Assembly (NCBI GenBank): GCA_902729315.2
Contig: LR746267.1
Span: 1,059,001 to 1,123,000 of the forward strand
Origin: Spirodela intermedia
Lineage: Eukaryota > Streptophyta > Magnoliopsida > Alismatales > Araceae
Reading direction: 5' to 3'
Length of the DNA stretch: 64,000 nucleotides
Positions 1 to 13,542 of this stretch are shown piece by piece. A model generated the notes under the pieces. It saw only the letters and a program-made list of their open reading frames with translations. It was not told where the DNA came from and did not search any database. The position numbers and the translations under genes were made by a program. Every line of letters begins with the position of its first letter. The stretch's first letter is position 1.

Positions 1-3000
1 CTTACTCGCCTGGACACAAAATCTATTGATAGGTGCGCGGCAATTTGTTCCCCCTTTTCACCTTACTCGACGCTCTTTAACTGCTCACACGCCACGCTTT
101 AGCTTAGTTTCGTTGCAACATGATTCTTCCACTTCAAAAACCTTCTAATCGAATACATACTTTCAAGGTTTAGTTGGTTTTGAAAGGACAGGTTTTTCTC
201 TGTTCCATCGCTCTGTTTCTCTCTCTGTGATTTATGTATTATCTCCACGCATTTATATGAGTTTAAGATGATGGAGTATCTCTGAAAATTACCCAGATTA
301 TTGGTCACGGAGGATGATAGGCCCCTATGGTTCGTATCCTTCAAGGGATCATCCCTAAAGGGGAAGACTGTTTGACTTGTGATTGATAAGTTGGTCCCGA
401 TGCATGTACCAAGCTTGAGAACTATTTCATCCATAGTTGATGAAAAAGGGTTAGCTATAAAAAAATTTATTTTTTCCCATTCTCTGGAACACAAATTTGA
501 TCAATGATTTCTATTTGTGCCAATGTTTATGGATTTTTTTATGTATTATGCATTACTTTCCCTTTTCCGTGATTATCAAATTTGTAAAATAATGAGTAGG
601 AAATGGTCAATTTGCAAAATAATCAATTTCTAAGTAAAAATCTGTTTCAGAGGCAACCTAGTCTTAGATAATAAAGGGACACTCGTGTTTTTTGTTCAGA
701 CATTGAAAGCACGGTACAATTCACTCGGTCTTATTCTGTGGATGGCATGACGTAAGGGGTTTCCAATGATAGTCTTTGTTGGAAATATCATGATAGTTCT
801 GTGACTAATGTAGGCATATTTTTTAAATAAGTAATGATATTCCATTTCAAAATTGGTTGCAAAAGCAAATGAACATCAAGCTCACTACCTTGCCTTTAAT
901 GTTGATGAACCACTTGACTTGCTCTTATACTTTATCTGTTGGCAGTATAGGCGTAGTTTCTTGAATTGAGAATGAATATGTGGAATGCATCTTTAGTGTG
1001 GAGACTGGGTGAAATTAGCATATGTTTTGATCAATTAAGCCATTAAATGATTATTTTGCAAAGAAAGGACTTTTCTATGATTGAAGCAGATGCACATCAC
1101 CCAGGAAATTCAATCGAATTTTAATAGGGATTGCTCATGCTGAGTTCAGTCGAACATCTACGCAGGATATGAACCTTTTTGAGACAGAATGGTGTTGGAC
1201 TAGTAACCCATCATAATTTTGACCGAGTTGTATTGATTTTGAATTTTCTTGTGGTGAGTCGAGTTATTATAGGCATGATGACAACCACTTTGTAAGAATG
1301 GAAAAAAAATCCAGTGCACCTTGGGATTATTAGGTGCATCTGATGTAACTTGACTGTACATGAAGAACAAAAAGGAATATTTATTAATATATAAATTCAC
1401 TATTTGTAGAAGGTGCCTAATAGAGGTGGGAGGCTGTCATAGAACTTAGATAATAAGAAAATAACGTATGAAATTATACGAATCATTTGTAATAGGGTGT
1501 AGGAATGGAAAGATCTGATCCATGCTGCATTTTTCAGTATGGAACATATTAGATGATTTAATTGGAACTCGAAAGATGGGTTGCATTGGTAGGGCTCTGC
1601 TATGTGGGATTGTGCGAATCATTTGTATCTTGCTTATTTTTGGTACTAGAAATTCATTATCCCACTCTTCTAAGGAAATCTAAGGATCACAAATAATACG
1701 GGAGCATGTTACAAATAGTCGGGCATTGCATGCTGCACCAGATATATATTTTAAATGGCTCTTATTGCTTAGAATGTGGCAGAGCTGGGCATTTGCACAA
1801 TGGCTGTTCACCACTAGGAGAAGGCTGATGTAAGGGTTCCCGTGATACGCCAACGATTGAAATAGGACAAGTATCTTGTCTATTTATTTTAAATTGAATA
1901 AGTAATTATAAAGTACAGTATAAAATATGAAAATGAGTAGACATCTGAGTTTATATTAACAAAACTCAGTTGATGTGCCACATGTCTGTAATATTTTTTA
2001 ATAATACAGTAAGACCATGATCTTCCAGACTGAGGTGAAGAAATAGATCAGGAAGAAGATCCTTACGACGAAGATGAATGCTGTGCACTTAAATTTTATA
2101 CCGATCCCGGAACTTGAAGACATATATCCTATCTTAGGTATTCCGACAAATCATCACTCATAACCATAAGATTAGAGACTTGCCTCTGTCTCTAGTAGCC
2201 TAAGCCTGATCCTACTTTGAGGGTACAGCAGGTCTAGGTATTCTTCTTCTTTTTCATCTGAAGGAGTGTAGATTTAGCTTTAACAACTTTCACTAGCGCT
2301 TGGCTAGTTACCGAAACCCGACAAGATTCTCTGCACACCCGAGTCGTGGTCAATCTAAAGATAGAGCTTTATCCCGATTGACCAGAAAAAATGCTAGGAT
2401 GCTCTGTCTTTTCATCCTTCTCTTGAATCGGTTTTCTTCTTTCGCACAGTATTACTACATGTGATTCCTATTTTTCTGATGTGTTCTGCGTCTTGTGCTT
2501 TTCAAATCTCCAAGGGAGTTGGGTCAGTGAGAATACTCTTGCCATGACTATTGAGGTGGGAAGCCACCTCTATTGCTCTCAGATACTCCATTTTTACATC
2601 TTCTGAGTCGTCGGTATTTGTATAAAATGGTCATGAATGACGTCTCTTTAATACAATATTACATTTGCCAAGCCTAAAGTTTTATATTAGTTTTATATTC
2701 GTTGATACTAAGTTCATGTGATTCTATGACTAGGCCAAAAGTACGTATGCTGACTAGGCTTGACTAGGCTATGGGGAATCAGTCGAATCTCAATTTAGAC
2801 AAGGATCCTCAGTCCCCCAATCTCTCTCTTTTTCGTATATAGATGGGTTGAGGGAGAGATTCTGATGACCTCAGAATGTACAATAGTATACCTCAAAATC
2901 AGATAGTGTCCGCCAATTTGGAGTCATGAGCTGTCTGGAATTACCGAACACAATATCGATTCTAGCTGAATCTTTCAAGAACCAGATGATCCACTCAGAT

Positions 3001-6000
3001 TAGCCAGTTTATAAATAGATGGGCACAATTACTGTATATAATGGAGTCTAATGGTCGAGTACTAAATGGCATAACACTATTTGAATGGGTGTTTTTTGGA
3101 AGGCTGTTGGTGCACCCATTTCTCCCTATGCAGACTTCCATCTTTAATGCCATACACTGCTCTCTTATATGTACTATTATTTCGCGGACCAAGATTCCTC
3201 TGTACATTGAAGAGTTGTGAAGGAGACCGCTTGGTACCTGTTCTTAGCTGTGAAATCTTTAACTGGTAATTAATTGTACCTAGAGTACCAATAATGCATT
3301 TCAAGTTGGATTTCTGATGTTTTTTTTTTTTTTCTGACTGGTGGAAGTCCCTTTGTCAGTGTTTCAATCCCATTCTTGCTATCTTCCGGTTTAATGTTGG
3401 TGAAAAAGGATATGCAGAGCATTTAGAGAACATAAGGACGCTCTTAAGATTATTTCAGTCAGTCAGTTGATTGGAATATCCATAGAAACATTCCGGCTCC
3501 TGGGATTTTTAAGCCGCTGAGGAAAGATATTTGTAAGAGCTAAGCTTTTAGTGTCTATCATGTCAGGTAGTGTGCTTGCTTACCTTGGTAAGTTCCACTG
3601 ATTGGAGCTAAGTGCACCTCCATTATTTATTTATTTTGTCCTTGTTTAGTGCTTTGTGATTGTTGGCCCAGAAAAAAAGGATCTCGTCTATCACATTGTC
3701 ACAATTTGATACCCTATGATATGGTCTACAATTCTAAACTTTCGCTGTTAATATATTTGTCATTTATTCACATTATAACATCCTACTATTTCTTCTGTTT
3801 GTATATCATGACGATAATTCTAGTTGGGATTAGGTGAATTGTGTGACTGTGATGAATGTCGGCATACTATGACCCAGAATGGATTTGGAACTAACAAGTT
3901 TTTCTTTGTCAAGTTCATAGTTCTCAATTGTGTGATTGATAATGCTGAATTCCTCTTGGTAGGCATGTTACACGGGTTGCTGATCAAAAGGAAGATGACT
4001 TGGAAAAGTTGTATGAGAAACGGAACAAAAAGTTATCCCTTCAGAAGCCAGCAGATGACAATCTTCTCGAGATCGATCCTGTTGATGCACTCCCAGTTAA
4101 GACTTTGGATGGACAACTTTATTACCGGGCAGGTATACTCTTAATCCATTTGCAGAGTTATCATAATGATGCCTACAATGTAAGCTTATCTTCTATTCCT
4201 AATTTTGTGGTCATGGCTGAGGGCGACGATTATGATATTGTTACAATCCGGATTATTTGATCGGAAAAGTTAATTTCCTATTTTCAAAACTGCTTCTATC
4301 CATCTCCAGATAGCAATAGTCGCAGATAGTGTAGTATGCCTTGTCCAATTTCTATGTTGGTCGTGCATTTCTAATGACCTTGCCTACAGCTGAGACAAAA
4401 TCTGAAAAACCTAAAGAGGAAGAGGAAGCAGAAACTGCCGCTGTGAACAAGGCCGACGGTGATGATAAAGGTTTTGTGAAGCTCACAAAGGCAGAACGAA
4501 GAGGAAAATTGAAGAAAATGAAGAAAGAGGCGAAAAGGCAGGCTGAGGAAAGTGTAGACGAGGCGCCAGCAAATCTTCACGCCGCTGTGCTGGTACTTTT
4601 CTAGTTCTTTAACTGCTTAAGTTGGTACATAAAATTTTGCATGTATTCCTTGTTATAGTTTGCTAATAAACTTCTGTTCTCTACTCAAATACCATTTTAT
4701 GGTGTACATTGTCTATTAGCATTTTCTGCTGATTTTTCTTCATTAACTTAAAATATTATTTCGAATTGAATTCTTGAGTCAACTATGATTGAAAATGTTC
4801 CATGAGGCAATGAATGAAATGCTAGCACGTTCTATTCGATGTAGATTGTGCTGTTCACATTCAAACGGGTAAAATGGCATCGGACGGTCGATTCATCTGC
4901 TTATTTCTTCTGATTTCCAACTATTCCCGCTTCTCATGTGACTATTTAATATTATCTCATTTCCTACTGCTATAACGCCGCTCTTGGACAGAAGTTTTTG
5001 TATTTCACTTGAGACACATCATGTAGCGGTTGTAACAATGGACTGATCTTTTTTTTTTTTTTGTAGACCGGGAGAACAGCAGATAATAATATAGGGGCAT
5101 CTATTATCTCACATTCCTGTTATATGATACATTTTTCCTCTTTTTCTCGTTCGAAACTTGAAGAACGTTTTTTTTCTCAAAAACCTTGTAATTGGATCAG
5201 GCTTCCACACAAAGCTAGTGCCAGGATTTCCCTCGCCATTCATTGAGGGGTTAATATTTAATCTTGAGGGATTAATTCCTTCTCCCCGACTTTGTTGACT
5301 TTCCGTTGATCTATTGGAATGATATAGAAAACCATGCTTCCAGTGTAAATCCATAGTGTTTGTAGAAGTGCATCTTATGTGATATTACACTTTTCCTGGT
5401 TCCAGATGCACTATTTATCTCTTTATGCTTTGCTTTATTGCTTGTGTGTTTCCTTTAGGCAAAGGTAGAGGAGGACCTCTCTGTTGAAGAAGTATTTGTA
5501 AAAAAGAAGAATAAACTGGCAGAGATCGGAATATCACTGCTTGAAGATCCTGAATCAAATATCAAATCTCTGAAGGATCTGCTGCAATTCTGTAACGACA
5601 AAGATCACAAGGTGGTTAAGCTGGGGCTACTTTCTTTGTTGGCTGTCTTCAAAGATATCATTCCCGGGTAGGTCTTTGATTTTGTCCTAGATTTTATCTT
5701 TTCTAGAATCTTGCTTTGTGCATGCACTTTTTATTTGTTGGTATAATACTTCCATTGATTCTAAGAGACATGTTACAGATATCGAATCAGGCTACCGACT
5801 GAAAAGGAACTAGAAATGAAAGTATCGAAAACTATCAGGAAGATGAGGTTTTATGAATCTACCCTTCTGCATGCATATAAGGTCTGATTTTCTCACCATG
5901 TGCCTGATGTTTATTAGTTATCTACTGTATGATTTACCTTGATGTTGGCACCTACCTCGCCCTTCGTCTCTGGTGATCTTCCATCATGTTCAGTGTTTAG

Positions 6001-9000
6001 ACCAGAATTTTAACTTTATGAGATCATACTTTATGTTGATAATCTATGGCTTCAATTTGTTTCCATATACTTCTTTAAGTGTTTTCTTTACTGCCCATTG
6101 CTGATAATCTAATTTATACTCTCTTTTTATGTAGCAATATCTTCTTAGGCTGATGACACTGGAAAAAGAGCCTTCCTTTAAGGTTGTAGCTGTTCGTTGC
6201 ATGTGTAATTTGCTGGATGCTGTTCCACAATTCAACTTTAGTGGGAACCTTCTTTCTGGCGTTGTGAAAAATATAAGCTCTTCAGATGACGTGATAAGGT
6301 TTTTCCCCTTCTATCCTAACCTGTGAAGCATCTCTTGGTCTTGCATGCTGCTTGTGAGCATGGGGGAAAAAGGGTCTGATTGATCATATTTCATTCATGT
6401 CGACAGTAATCAGTTTTCTTCCGATAAACTGATAACTGGAAGAAAATTGATACTCCCCTAAGCACCACATGACTCTCAATCTTCTCTGTTTATGAAATGT
6501 TCAAAGAGTATGAGAAAGTGGGATACGGTAGCTGTTGGAAAGTTTAATTTTGTGTGATGGGTTCAAAGAATTGGTGATAATTTTTGTAATGCGGAAGGGA
6601 ACAAACCTGCTATTTTGGGTAGATTCGGCTAGCTACTATAATGATCTACCATATCTTGAGATCTCATAGAAAACATCTATATCCCTCCCTCTTCTCTTAT
6701 TCTTGAAAAGTATGCCTGTACTACCCACTTTCGGGTGAAAAAAATAATAGATGAGGAGATATTGACGAGGAGATTTCAAAGATCTTGGTACTTGTGCAGT
6801 GAAAATAGTGATTGCTTAGCATACTGGATTGCAGTGCTGTTTCTTTCTGGAATTGCTGACTTTCGTTTTCTCATAGGAAAGTCTGTTGTGACTCTGTGAG
6901 AACACTGTTTGGTAATGAGGGTAAACATGGAGGGCAAGCAACTTTGGATGCTGTTCAGCTGATATCCAATCATGTGAAGGTGAATGATTGTCAGCTTCAT
7001 CCTGATTCTGTCGAGGTATAGAAAATTTGGCATCTCAATTCTACTTTTAGTTCACATTGGTTGCATATCCCTGTTTGATTAGTAGCTTACTACTCTAATA
7101 TTGGAGATTCGATGAAATAAACTATTTAAATGATCTCGTTCAAGTTAACATGGACAACTATCTTTTATTACATTATTGCTCCCAACATGTACATTTCAGG
7201 TTTTCTTGTCCCTGGTCTTTGATGAGGATCTGAGAAGATCTGAGCCGAAGGAGGAAGAAAAAGTCAAACCAAAGAAGAAAAAACAAAGAAAAAATGACGA
7301 GAAAGAAAATCAATTATCTGGGAATGGGAGAAAGATGAGCAAACAGGAATTGGTGACCAAGACTAGAGAAGAAGTATGCTTTCCATTAACCGCCCACTGA
7401 TCTGGGTTTATTGATCATTTCATTACTTCAGTCATGATTTTGAGAGTTTAAATGCCTTGTGCAGGTCAATGCAGACCTTAAGTCAGCCTCCTTTGTTCCC
7501 ACTCCTGAGGAGAGGAGAAAGATTCAGACTCAAACACTTGCTGCTTTATTTGAGACATATTTCCGAGTTTTGAAGCATACTATAGATCCTGGTGTCACCA
7601 GGTACGTACGGTATAATTTTTCTTTTTATGGGCAATATCTAATACTTTTCCATCCTGAAGATAAAATGTCTGCGCTTAACTATTCCTATTTCAAGAAGGG
7701 TTCCCTTTTGTGAAAGCCAAGGGAACTGCAAAAGAGAGAAAATTGAGCTTTGAACCAACCCACAAATTAAATGTCAACTATTCTCCTGGGTGTTATCCTT
7801 TTGGCGTTCTTGAAGCTATGATGGGTTAACATTTGCTCCACTGCTGTTTCAGGTCGAATGCCAGCTCATTCTCATCCGATTCCTCTGCCTCTCACCCGCT
7901 GCTTGCTCCATGCCTGAAAGGATTGGGCAAGTTCTCTCACTTGATTGACTTGGATTTCATGGGCGACATCATGGGTTGCCTAAAAAGGCTTACAGGCCTC
8001 AGTGGCGGCCAGGATTCCTCTCCAGGAAGCCGTCTGTCCGTCTCTGAACGTCTCCAATGCTGCATTGTGGCATTCAAAATAATGAAAAAAAATCTCGACG
8101 CTCTGAATATAGATCTGCAGGAGTTCTATGCCCACCTTTATAATCTTCTGATCGAGTACAGGCCTGACAGGTTAGTTGACCAAAACCATCCTAATAAAGC
8201 GCCTACTTTTTATTGAAGCGTCCATATGTTTTTGCCGTTGACCGAATATATTGATGATTTTCGCATGAAAGGCTGGACGAAGAGGAAATGTTGTGTAATT
8301 ATCCGATCAAATCTTACAGAAAAAAATCCAACTCATTAATTGTTGGACCATGTCAATCTCTCAGCTTCAAACTGTCCCTAGAAATGGGGCCTTGGAGTTT
8401 GGGTTTGACATAGTGTAATCAGTCCTGAAAAAAGTCAACCTGGATGTGCTGATGTCCCTAGCCCATGCTGTGCTGTTTCTTGTCACTTGAGCATATGCTA
8501 AGTTCTGAAATCAGGTTGACTTTTTGGGCAGAGAAGGTTGATCTAGATCTGCCCCGTGTGAGAAAGAAAGGGCCCATGATCAGGGGGAGATTTCAGTCAG
8601 CTAATGTCACTGATTATAGCAAAAACTTGATAATTCTCTCATCTTTTTCATGATGGTTTTTTTATACTTGTGTGTGTGCATGTTCTTCAGCTGACTTTTG
8701 TCAACCCGAATCAGATTTCCTATTATGGTTATAGCCATTTCTGTTCATCGCTATGCTGTGATTTGCGAGCAGGGACCAAGGTGATGTGTTGGCAGGGGCT
8801 TTAAACATTATGCTGTGCGAAGGGAAGCAGCATGACATGCAGAGGGCTGCGGCTTTCATAAAGCGGCTCGCCACCTTCTCTCTGTGCTTTGGACCTGCCG
8901 AGGCCATGTCAGGTCAACCCCTTTCTATTTCAGGAAAAATGAAACCCCTGGATGTGGAATATTTTAATTATTTTCTTATATTATGGTATGGTTTACGATT

Positions 9001-10173
9001 TTGAATCGAATTTCCTCTAATGAATGCAGCACTGGTCACTGTGAAGCAACTGCTTCTGAAGAACTCCAAATGTCGCAACCTGTTGGAGAATGACTCCGGC
9101 GGTGGCTCCCTCTCTGGCCTCGTCGTGGTGAGCCCAATGGCGGCTCCGCCCCCGGCTTATTCCTCTTCTTCTTGATCATCTGTTCTAATAATTCATCATA
9201 TTCTTCTTCTTCTCCATCATATTCTTCTTTAAATTTTTTGAATCATCTGTTCTAATAAAAATCATGTTTTTCTTCCGTAAATGTTTCTTAATCATCTGTT
9301 CTAGTAATCATCATTTTCTTCTTCTATAAATGTTTCTAAATCATCCGCTCTAATGATCATCATATTCTTCATCGTCTTCTTTAAATTTTTCTGAATCATC
9401 CGTTCTGATAATCATCATATTCTTCTTGTTTAATTTTTTTTCTCAATCATCTGTTCTAATAATCATCATATTCTTCTTCTTCTTTATTTTTTTCTTAATG
9501 ATCTGTTCTAATAATCATCGTATTCTTCTTCTGCTTCTTCTTCTATAAATTTTTCTTAATCATCTGTTCTAATAATCATTTCATTCTTCTTCTTCATCAT
9601 CTTTAATTTGTTCTCAATCATCTGTTCTAACCCATGAAATTTCTCAATGATTCACAGAAGTATCATCCCGAGGCCTCGGATCCAAACTTGAGCGGCGCCC
9701 TGTCGTCGGTTCTCTGGGAGCTCAGTTTGCTCGCCAAGCACTACCACCCTGCCATCTCCTCCACGAGCTCCTGGATCTCAACCATGGCCACATCTCTGAA
9801 CCAGGTTCATCTCCCCACAGCTTCTCCCCAGCAGGCATTTGCAGAGCTCTCCATTCTCCGAGGGTCCTTCTTTCCTCCTCGCAAATCGCCGCCATCTTTG
9901 AACCGCAAGAGGAAGAGAGAGAAGGCGGCGCCGCCCAGTGGGTACCTGCCAGAGAACCAGGCGGCGGCGGCGGCGGCGGGCGGCGAGGAGGCGGTGATAG
10001 AGAAGATGGAGGAGCATTTCACCGTGGTGAGAGACATCGTGGAGGCTGAGAAAATGCAGGTGGAGCTGAACAGAGTTTCGTCATGGATCAGTCTGTACAG
10101 AGAGTACAAGAAGGAAGTGAAGAAGAAAGAGAGTCTGATCAAGAAGAAGAAGAGGAAAGGGGAGTCCCTCTAG
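1..10173 (+). CDS. NOC3: NOC3-like nucleolar complex protein (5' end outside window)
   Basis: Homologue of Noc3/NOC3L, a nucleolar HEAT-like protein that in yeast works with Noc2 in 60S pre-ribosome maturation and has also been linked to replication licensing. Exons: 1-32 (partial), 3963-4132, 4390-4592, 5459-5667, 5779-5881, 6135-6298, 6877-7015, 7200-7373, 7465-7601, 7853-8170, 8773-8912, 9030-9127, 9658-10173. Every junction is GT-AG and the joined frame is open for 800 codons to TAG. Position 1 is already coding (LTRLDTKSIDR) and joins across a 3.9-kb intron to HVTRVADQKEDDLEKLYEK, a Noc3 signature. Roughly the first 40-60 residues lie upstream. Visible parts: an acidic/Lys-rich linker (KLTKAERRGKLKKMKKEAKR), the Noc3 N-terminal domain (AKVEEDLSVEEVF to about VRTLFGNEGK), a basic insert encoded at 7230-7340, a CBF/Mak21-type C-terminal domain (exons 9-13), and a Lys-rich, nuclear-localisation-like tail. 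Family assignment is confident; function is inferred from homologues. Confidence 0.95.
33..3962 (+). other. NOC3 intron 1 (3.9 kb)
   Basis: The donor follows codon fragment AG at position 32 and the acceptor is at 3961-3962; the split Arg codon fits exactly. The intron is AT-rich and holds no ORF resembling a gene. I see no LTRs, no terminal inverted repeats and no RNA genes in it. Short doublets such as gactaggcttgactaggct (about 2754-2772) are the only local repetition noticed. Confidence 0.8.
9172..9632 (+). repeat. Degenerate minisatellite in NOC3 intron 12
   Basis: About nine copies of an AATCATCTGTTCTAATAATC core are spaced 45-65 bp apart and separated by CTT-rich filler. They occupy nearly all of the 530-bp intron 9128-9657. 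The copies differ by a few substitutions (ctgttct, ccgctct, ccgttct), so the array is old. It stops about 25 bp before the 3' splice site. Confidence 0.85.
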
Positions 10174-10396
10174 TCTCCTAGCAACCTGGTTAGATTATTT
10201 ATATGATGAGGAATTACAGAATCACTAATTTTTTAATTTTTTCTTTTTCTTTTTCGTGACGAGTTCTTGGCCAAATCATTTTGTTTGACATCTGGTTACG
10301 AATTCATGACGAAATAATTTCTGGGGAGCTCGCAAATTACTTTTTCTCTATTTTTTTTCTATAATTAGCACTGTGGAGACGAGATTATTTGTGCCC

Positions 10397-10433
<37 letters not shown>

Positions 10434-10794
10434 TCTCTTTGAGAAGACGAAATTTTCCCTTTCCCTCATTTCTTCGAGATGGTGGCTTAATTTGACTGCT
10501 GTTGTTCTGCGAGTGGAATGGAGGGATCGTCTGTGAGACGATCCGTCCGTGGCGAGGGCGACGGCGGTGAGGACGATGTGAAGTGGATTCTAGCTCGGAG
10601 CCGCTCCCCCCACGGAGAATGTTAGCCTTCTACCTACTAGGTGACAAGATTACGGGTCGTGTGATCACCCACGCACAGTGCTCTTGAGAGAGAAAGAAGA
10701 GCGAGAGAGAGAGAGAGAGAAGAGAGACGTTTGAATGGCTGGCACCTCGACATGAACAACATAGCTTCTAGTCTTTGAAGCACAGATGCCTCGG

Positions 10795-10837
<43 letters not shown>

Positions 10838-13212
10838 TGTCCAAACCGGGTCATGGGTATAGGCTTTTGGGCTTTGGAGAGAGAGATATTACTGTACAAA
10901 CCGTTTCAGGGGTATAGGCTTTAGGGCTTTGAAGAGAGAGAGAGTGAGAGAGAGTAGTTTCTACGGGGTCATGGGTATGGCTTTTGGGCTTTGAAGAGAG
11001 AGAAGAGAAGAGAGTAGTGTCCAAACGGCGTCGTCCGTATGGGCTTCTGGGCTTCGGAGAGAGAGAGGAGAGAGGGGTAGAGCGAGAAAGAGAGAGAGAG
11101 AGAGAGAGTGGGTGAAGTCCAGCTCATGAGTAGACCTGGGGGGAAGAATGAATGACGTGCGAGCCCCAGGGTTTTGGCTTATGTGGAAATGGCCTGCATA
11201 GCCTCGCGCGTTGGTGCCTCTCACTTCATTGCCTGCTTAACGCGGAAGCAACGTGGACCACTTGCTCCCCTTGACTTTCCCCTCCTGACTTCCTTGACGA
11301 TCCCTCCTGCCAGGTGTACATCGATAGAGATAGAGAGAGAGAAATAGAGCTTTAGATAGAGAGGTTCTGTTTAACTCGTGAATTTTTTCAGTGTGATTGA
11401 TTATGCGCCAGCTGGCCAACGTTGACTGATGGCCAAGGGGGGTGTCGGCGAGCGGGGACGAGAAAATGGCCAATCATTGACCACGATTTTTTGTAATTTA
11501 ATATTTATCGTATATTATATATTATTTATTATTCCGCGTTAATTGAACGAATATCCCTTTTACTACATTCATTCATCCCCGTCTTTTTCGTGTGTAAACA
11601 GAGGACCAACCTCCCCCGGCGCGTTGACTTGCTCCGCCCACAAGAATTCCTTCTTTCTCCGCCCCGCCGCCAAGCTTGTCGGCTCCCACCGCTCTCTTTT
11701 GATTCCAGTCAACCTCACTCTGACTGTGGACTTTCCCCCTGTCTCTACCCTTAGTTGGACACGTCACGCAGTTTTGTGGGACCCAGGCACGTGGATCCGC
11801 CACACGGGATCCGGAATGTACGGCTCTCCCCAGGACCCGATAACTTTTTACGCTTCTGACAGGCATATCTGCTAATTCGGATCCCGTACGGTCCCTCGTA
11901 CCATTCCCTTTAATAGAAAATTTCGGATCCGAGAATAAGGATCCAATGGCCCAGATCCCCCGCAATCGTGGTCGACCACCCACCCAGTTGACCGACGGGC
12001 TACCCCGAATCTTAGGACGATCCGCCTCCGCGAAGGACTGACCGTCGGATTAGCATCGGACGGCCGTGATGGCTTCCTGGTCCATAGATTTACGAAAATT
12101 GATCAAATCAATGCGCAGTGGGAACCACGTGGACTCCGGTGTAAGGGCTGCGGCGACGTTAATGAACGTCCACGTCGGAGACGGCGCTGTTCGTGTACGG
12201 ACGTAGTGGTTTCCAAATTGAATGGTTTTCTAAAAGTGGGTCCCACTCTCTTTATTACGGATCGCCCGCTCAGAAAGTAGATTTTTTTCGTCAATTACCT
12301 TTTCTAAAAGCAGCACCAAATATTTCTTTTTAAGTTTTTCCGATACGTTCATAATTTCCGGGGAAATTCAATAATTCTACGATTTTTGCTCATAAATGGA
12401 GTTTATTTACAACGATTCATTCCGACCGTCGGATGGATGGATTCGGATGGGAGTGATGGGTTTCATTCCGGCAGTGGCATTTCGGTAATATTCCTGATGG
12501 CGCAGCTTTCTCGTTGTCGGAATTACTACTTTGAGTGCGGCGCAATGAGCGAGGTCCGGAGTGGGGCCCACACGCCACTCACGCACATCGTACTGCTGGG
12601 ACTACGGAAGAGAAATTCAAATTATCGTTATGATATATCGTCGATAACTCGCTGCTCCTCTTCTTCCATTCTGTCGTTAATCGTGCGGTTTTCTAAACAT
12701 ATCCCCGCCCACCTGCGTGTACGCCAACATCTGCTTTTTGTTGAGCGGCCATGCGAAGACGTATTAATGATTATATAACCCTAAAGGATTTTAAATTTAT
12801 GTAGCATGACTCTTATTTTATTACGTCTTTCGTTATGTGACCAAATAACTAATTATTTTCTCAATCACGGCCTGGTGGAAGAGGGATTATACTGTAATGG
12901 CATCTATTAACAGGGGTAGATCTATAAAATTCCTCTGTTGCGTGTTGCGATCACGATCGTTGATGGCTGCCTTAGGAGATCGTGGGGCCACGCCAGACCC
13001 CATTAATCCTCAGAGTGGCTACTCGGCAGCTTCTAGAGACGACCAACGAAGCTCTTAATGCTGTCCCGGGGGAGCAGCGTAAGCTTAAGTTGGGTGGCGA
13101 GGGAAGCGCATGCCACGTAGGAATGCGAATCGGGACCTAAACGGGTTGGATTCTAGACCGTTCCACATCCACGCAGGCTCACTGATCGGACGGAGAAGAG
13201 AGGGAGAGTCCG
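10174..13212. other. Intergenic region between NOC3 and SAUR
   Basis: No convincing gene. The NOC3 3' flank is followed by a (CT)n tract near 10400-10430 and several (GA)n tracts (10700-10730, 10801-10835, 11091-11108). The part from about 11200 to 12300 is GC-richer and contains several W-box-like TTGACY hexamers. Open frames here on both strands lack family similarity and look like chance ORFs. Confidence 0.6.
10801..11090. repeat. GA-punctuated tandem repeat, four ~60-bp units
   Basis: Four related units each consist of a (GA)n tract, then tagtgtccaaac-like sequence, gggtcatgggtat, and ggcttttgggctttg. Unit starts are near 10830, 10880, 10935 and 10995. The units differ by substitutions and by GA length. 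No coding potential. Confidence 0.8.
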
Positions 13213-13360
13213 ATGGGATCAGAGCCGTCCAGTTCGGTACGGCGAGTACGGGAATTTCCCAACCCGACCGTTCTCATCTCGAGAGATGACGTCTCCTTGG
13301 CCGGTCCGTCCGGTACAGCATTTATTATTATTTTAATTGCTTCAATTTTTTTTTCTCGTT

Positions 13361-13368
13361 TATTTAAA
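13361..13368 (+). promoter_or_regulatory. Candidate TATA box of the SAUR gene
   Basis: TATTTAAA lies about 175 bp upstream of the SAUR start codon and before a pyrimidine-rich leader containing a (CT)n tract (13471-13496). A TGACGTC bZIP-type motif lies about 70 bp further upstream (13287-13293). The assignment rests on position and sequence only. Confidence 0.5.
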
Positions 13369-13464
13369 AACCCCTCCCCGTCTCACCCTCTCCCCTGCCC
13401 CAACCGCCTATTTCCCCCCCTCCTGCCCCAACCTTCTCTCCCTGTCCTTAGACACACTCTCTCT

Positions 13465-13499
<35 letters not shown>

Positions 13500-13542
13500 T
13501 CTCTCTCTACTGTGCGGCTTTCTCTGTGGAGTGAGGGAGGGG

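Noticed and set aside
9172-9632. Regularly spaced repeats reminiscent of a CRISPR array
   Set aside because: The repeats are degenerate, the spacers are low-complexity CTT sequence, and the block lies within an intron of a plant nuclear gene.
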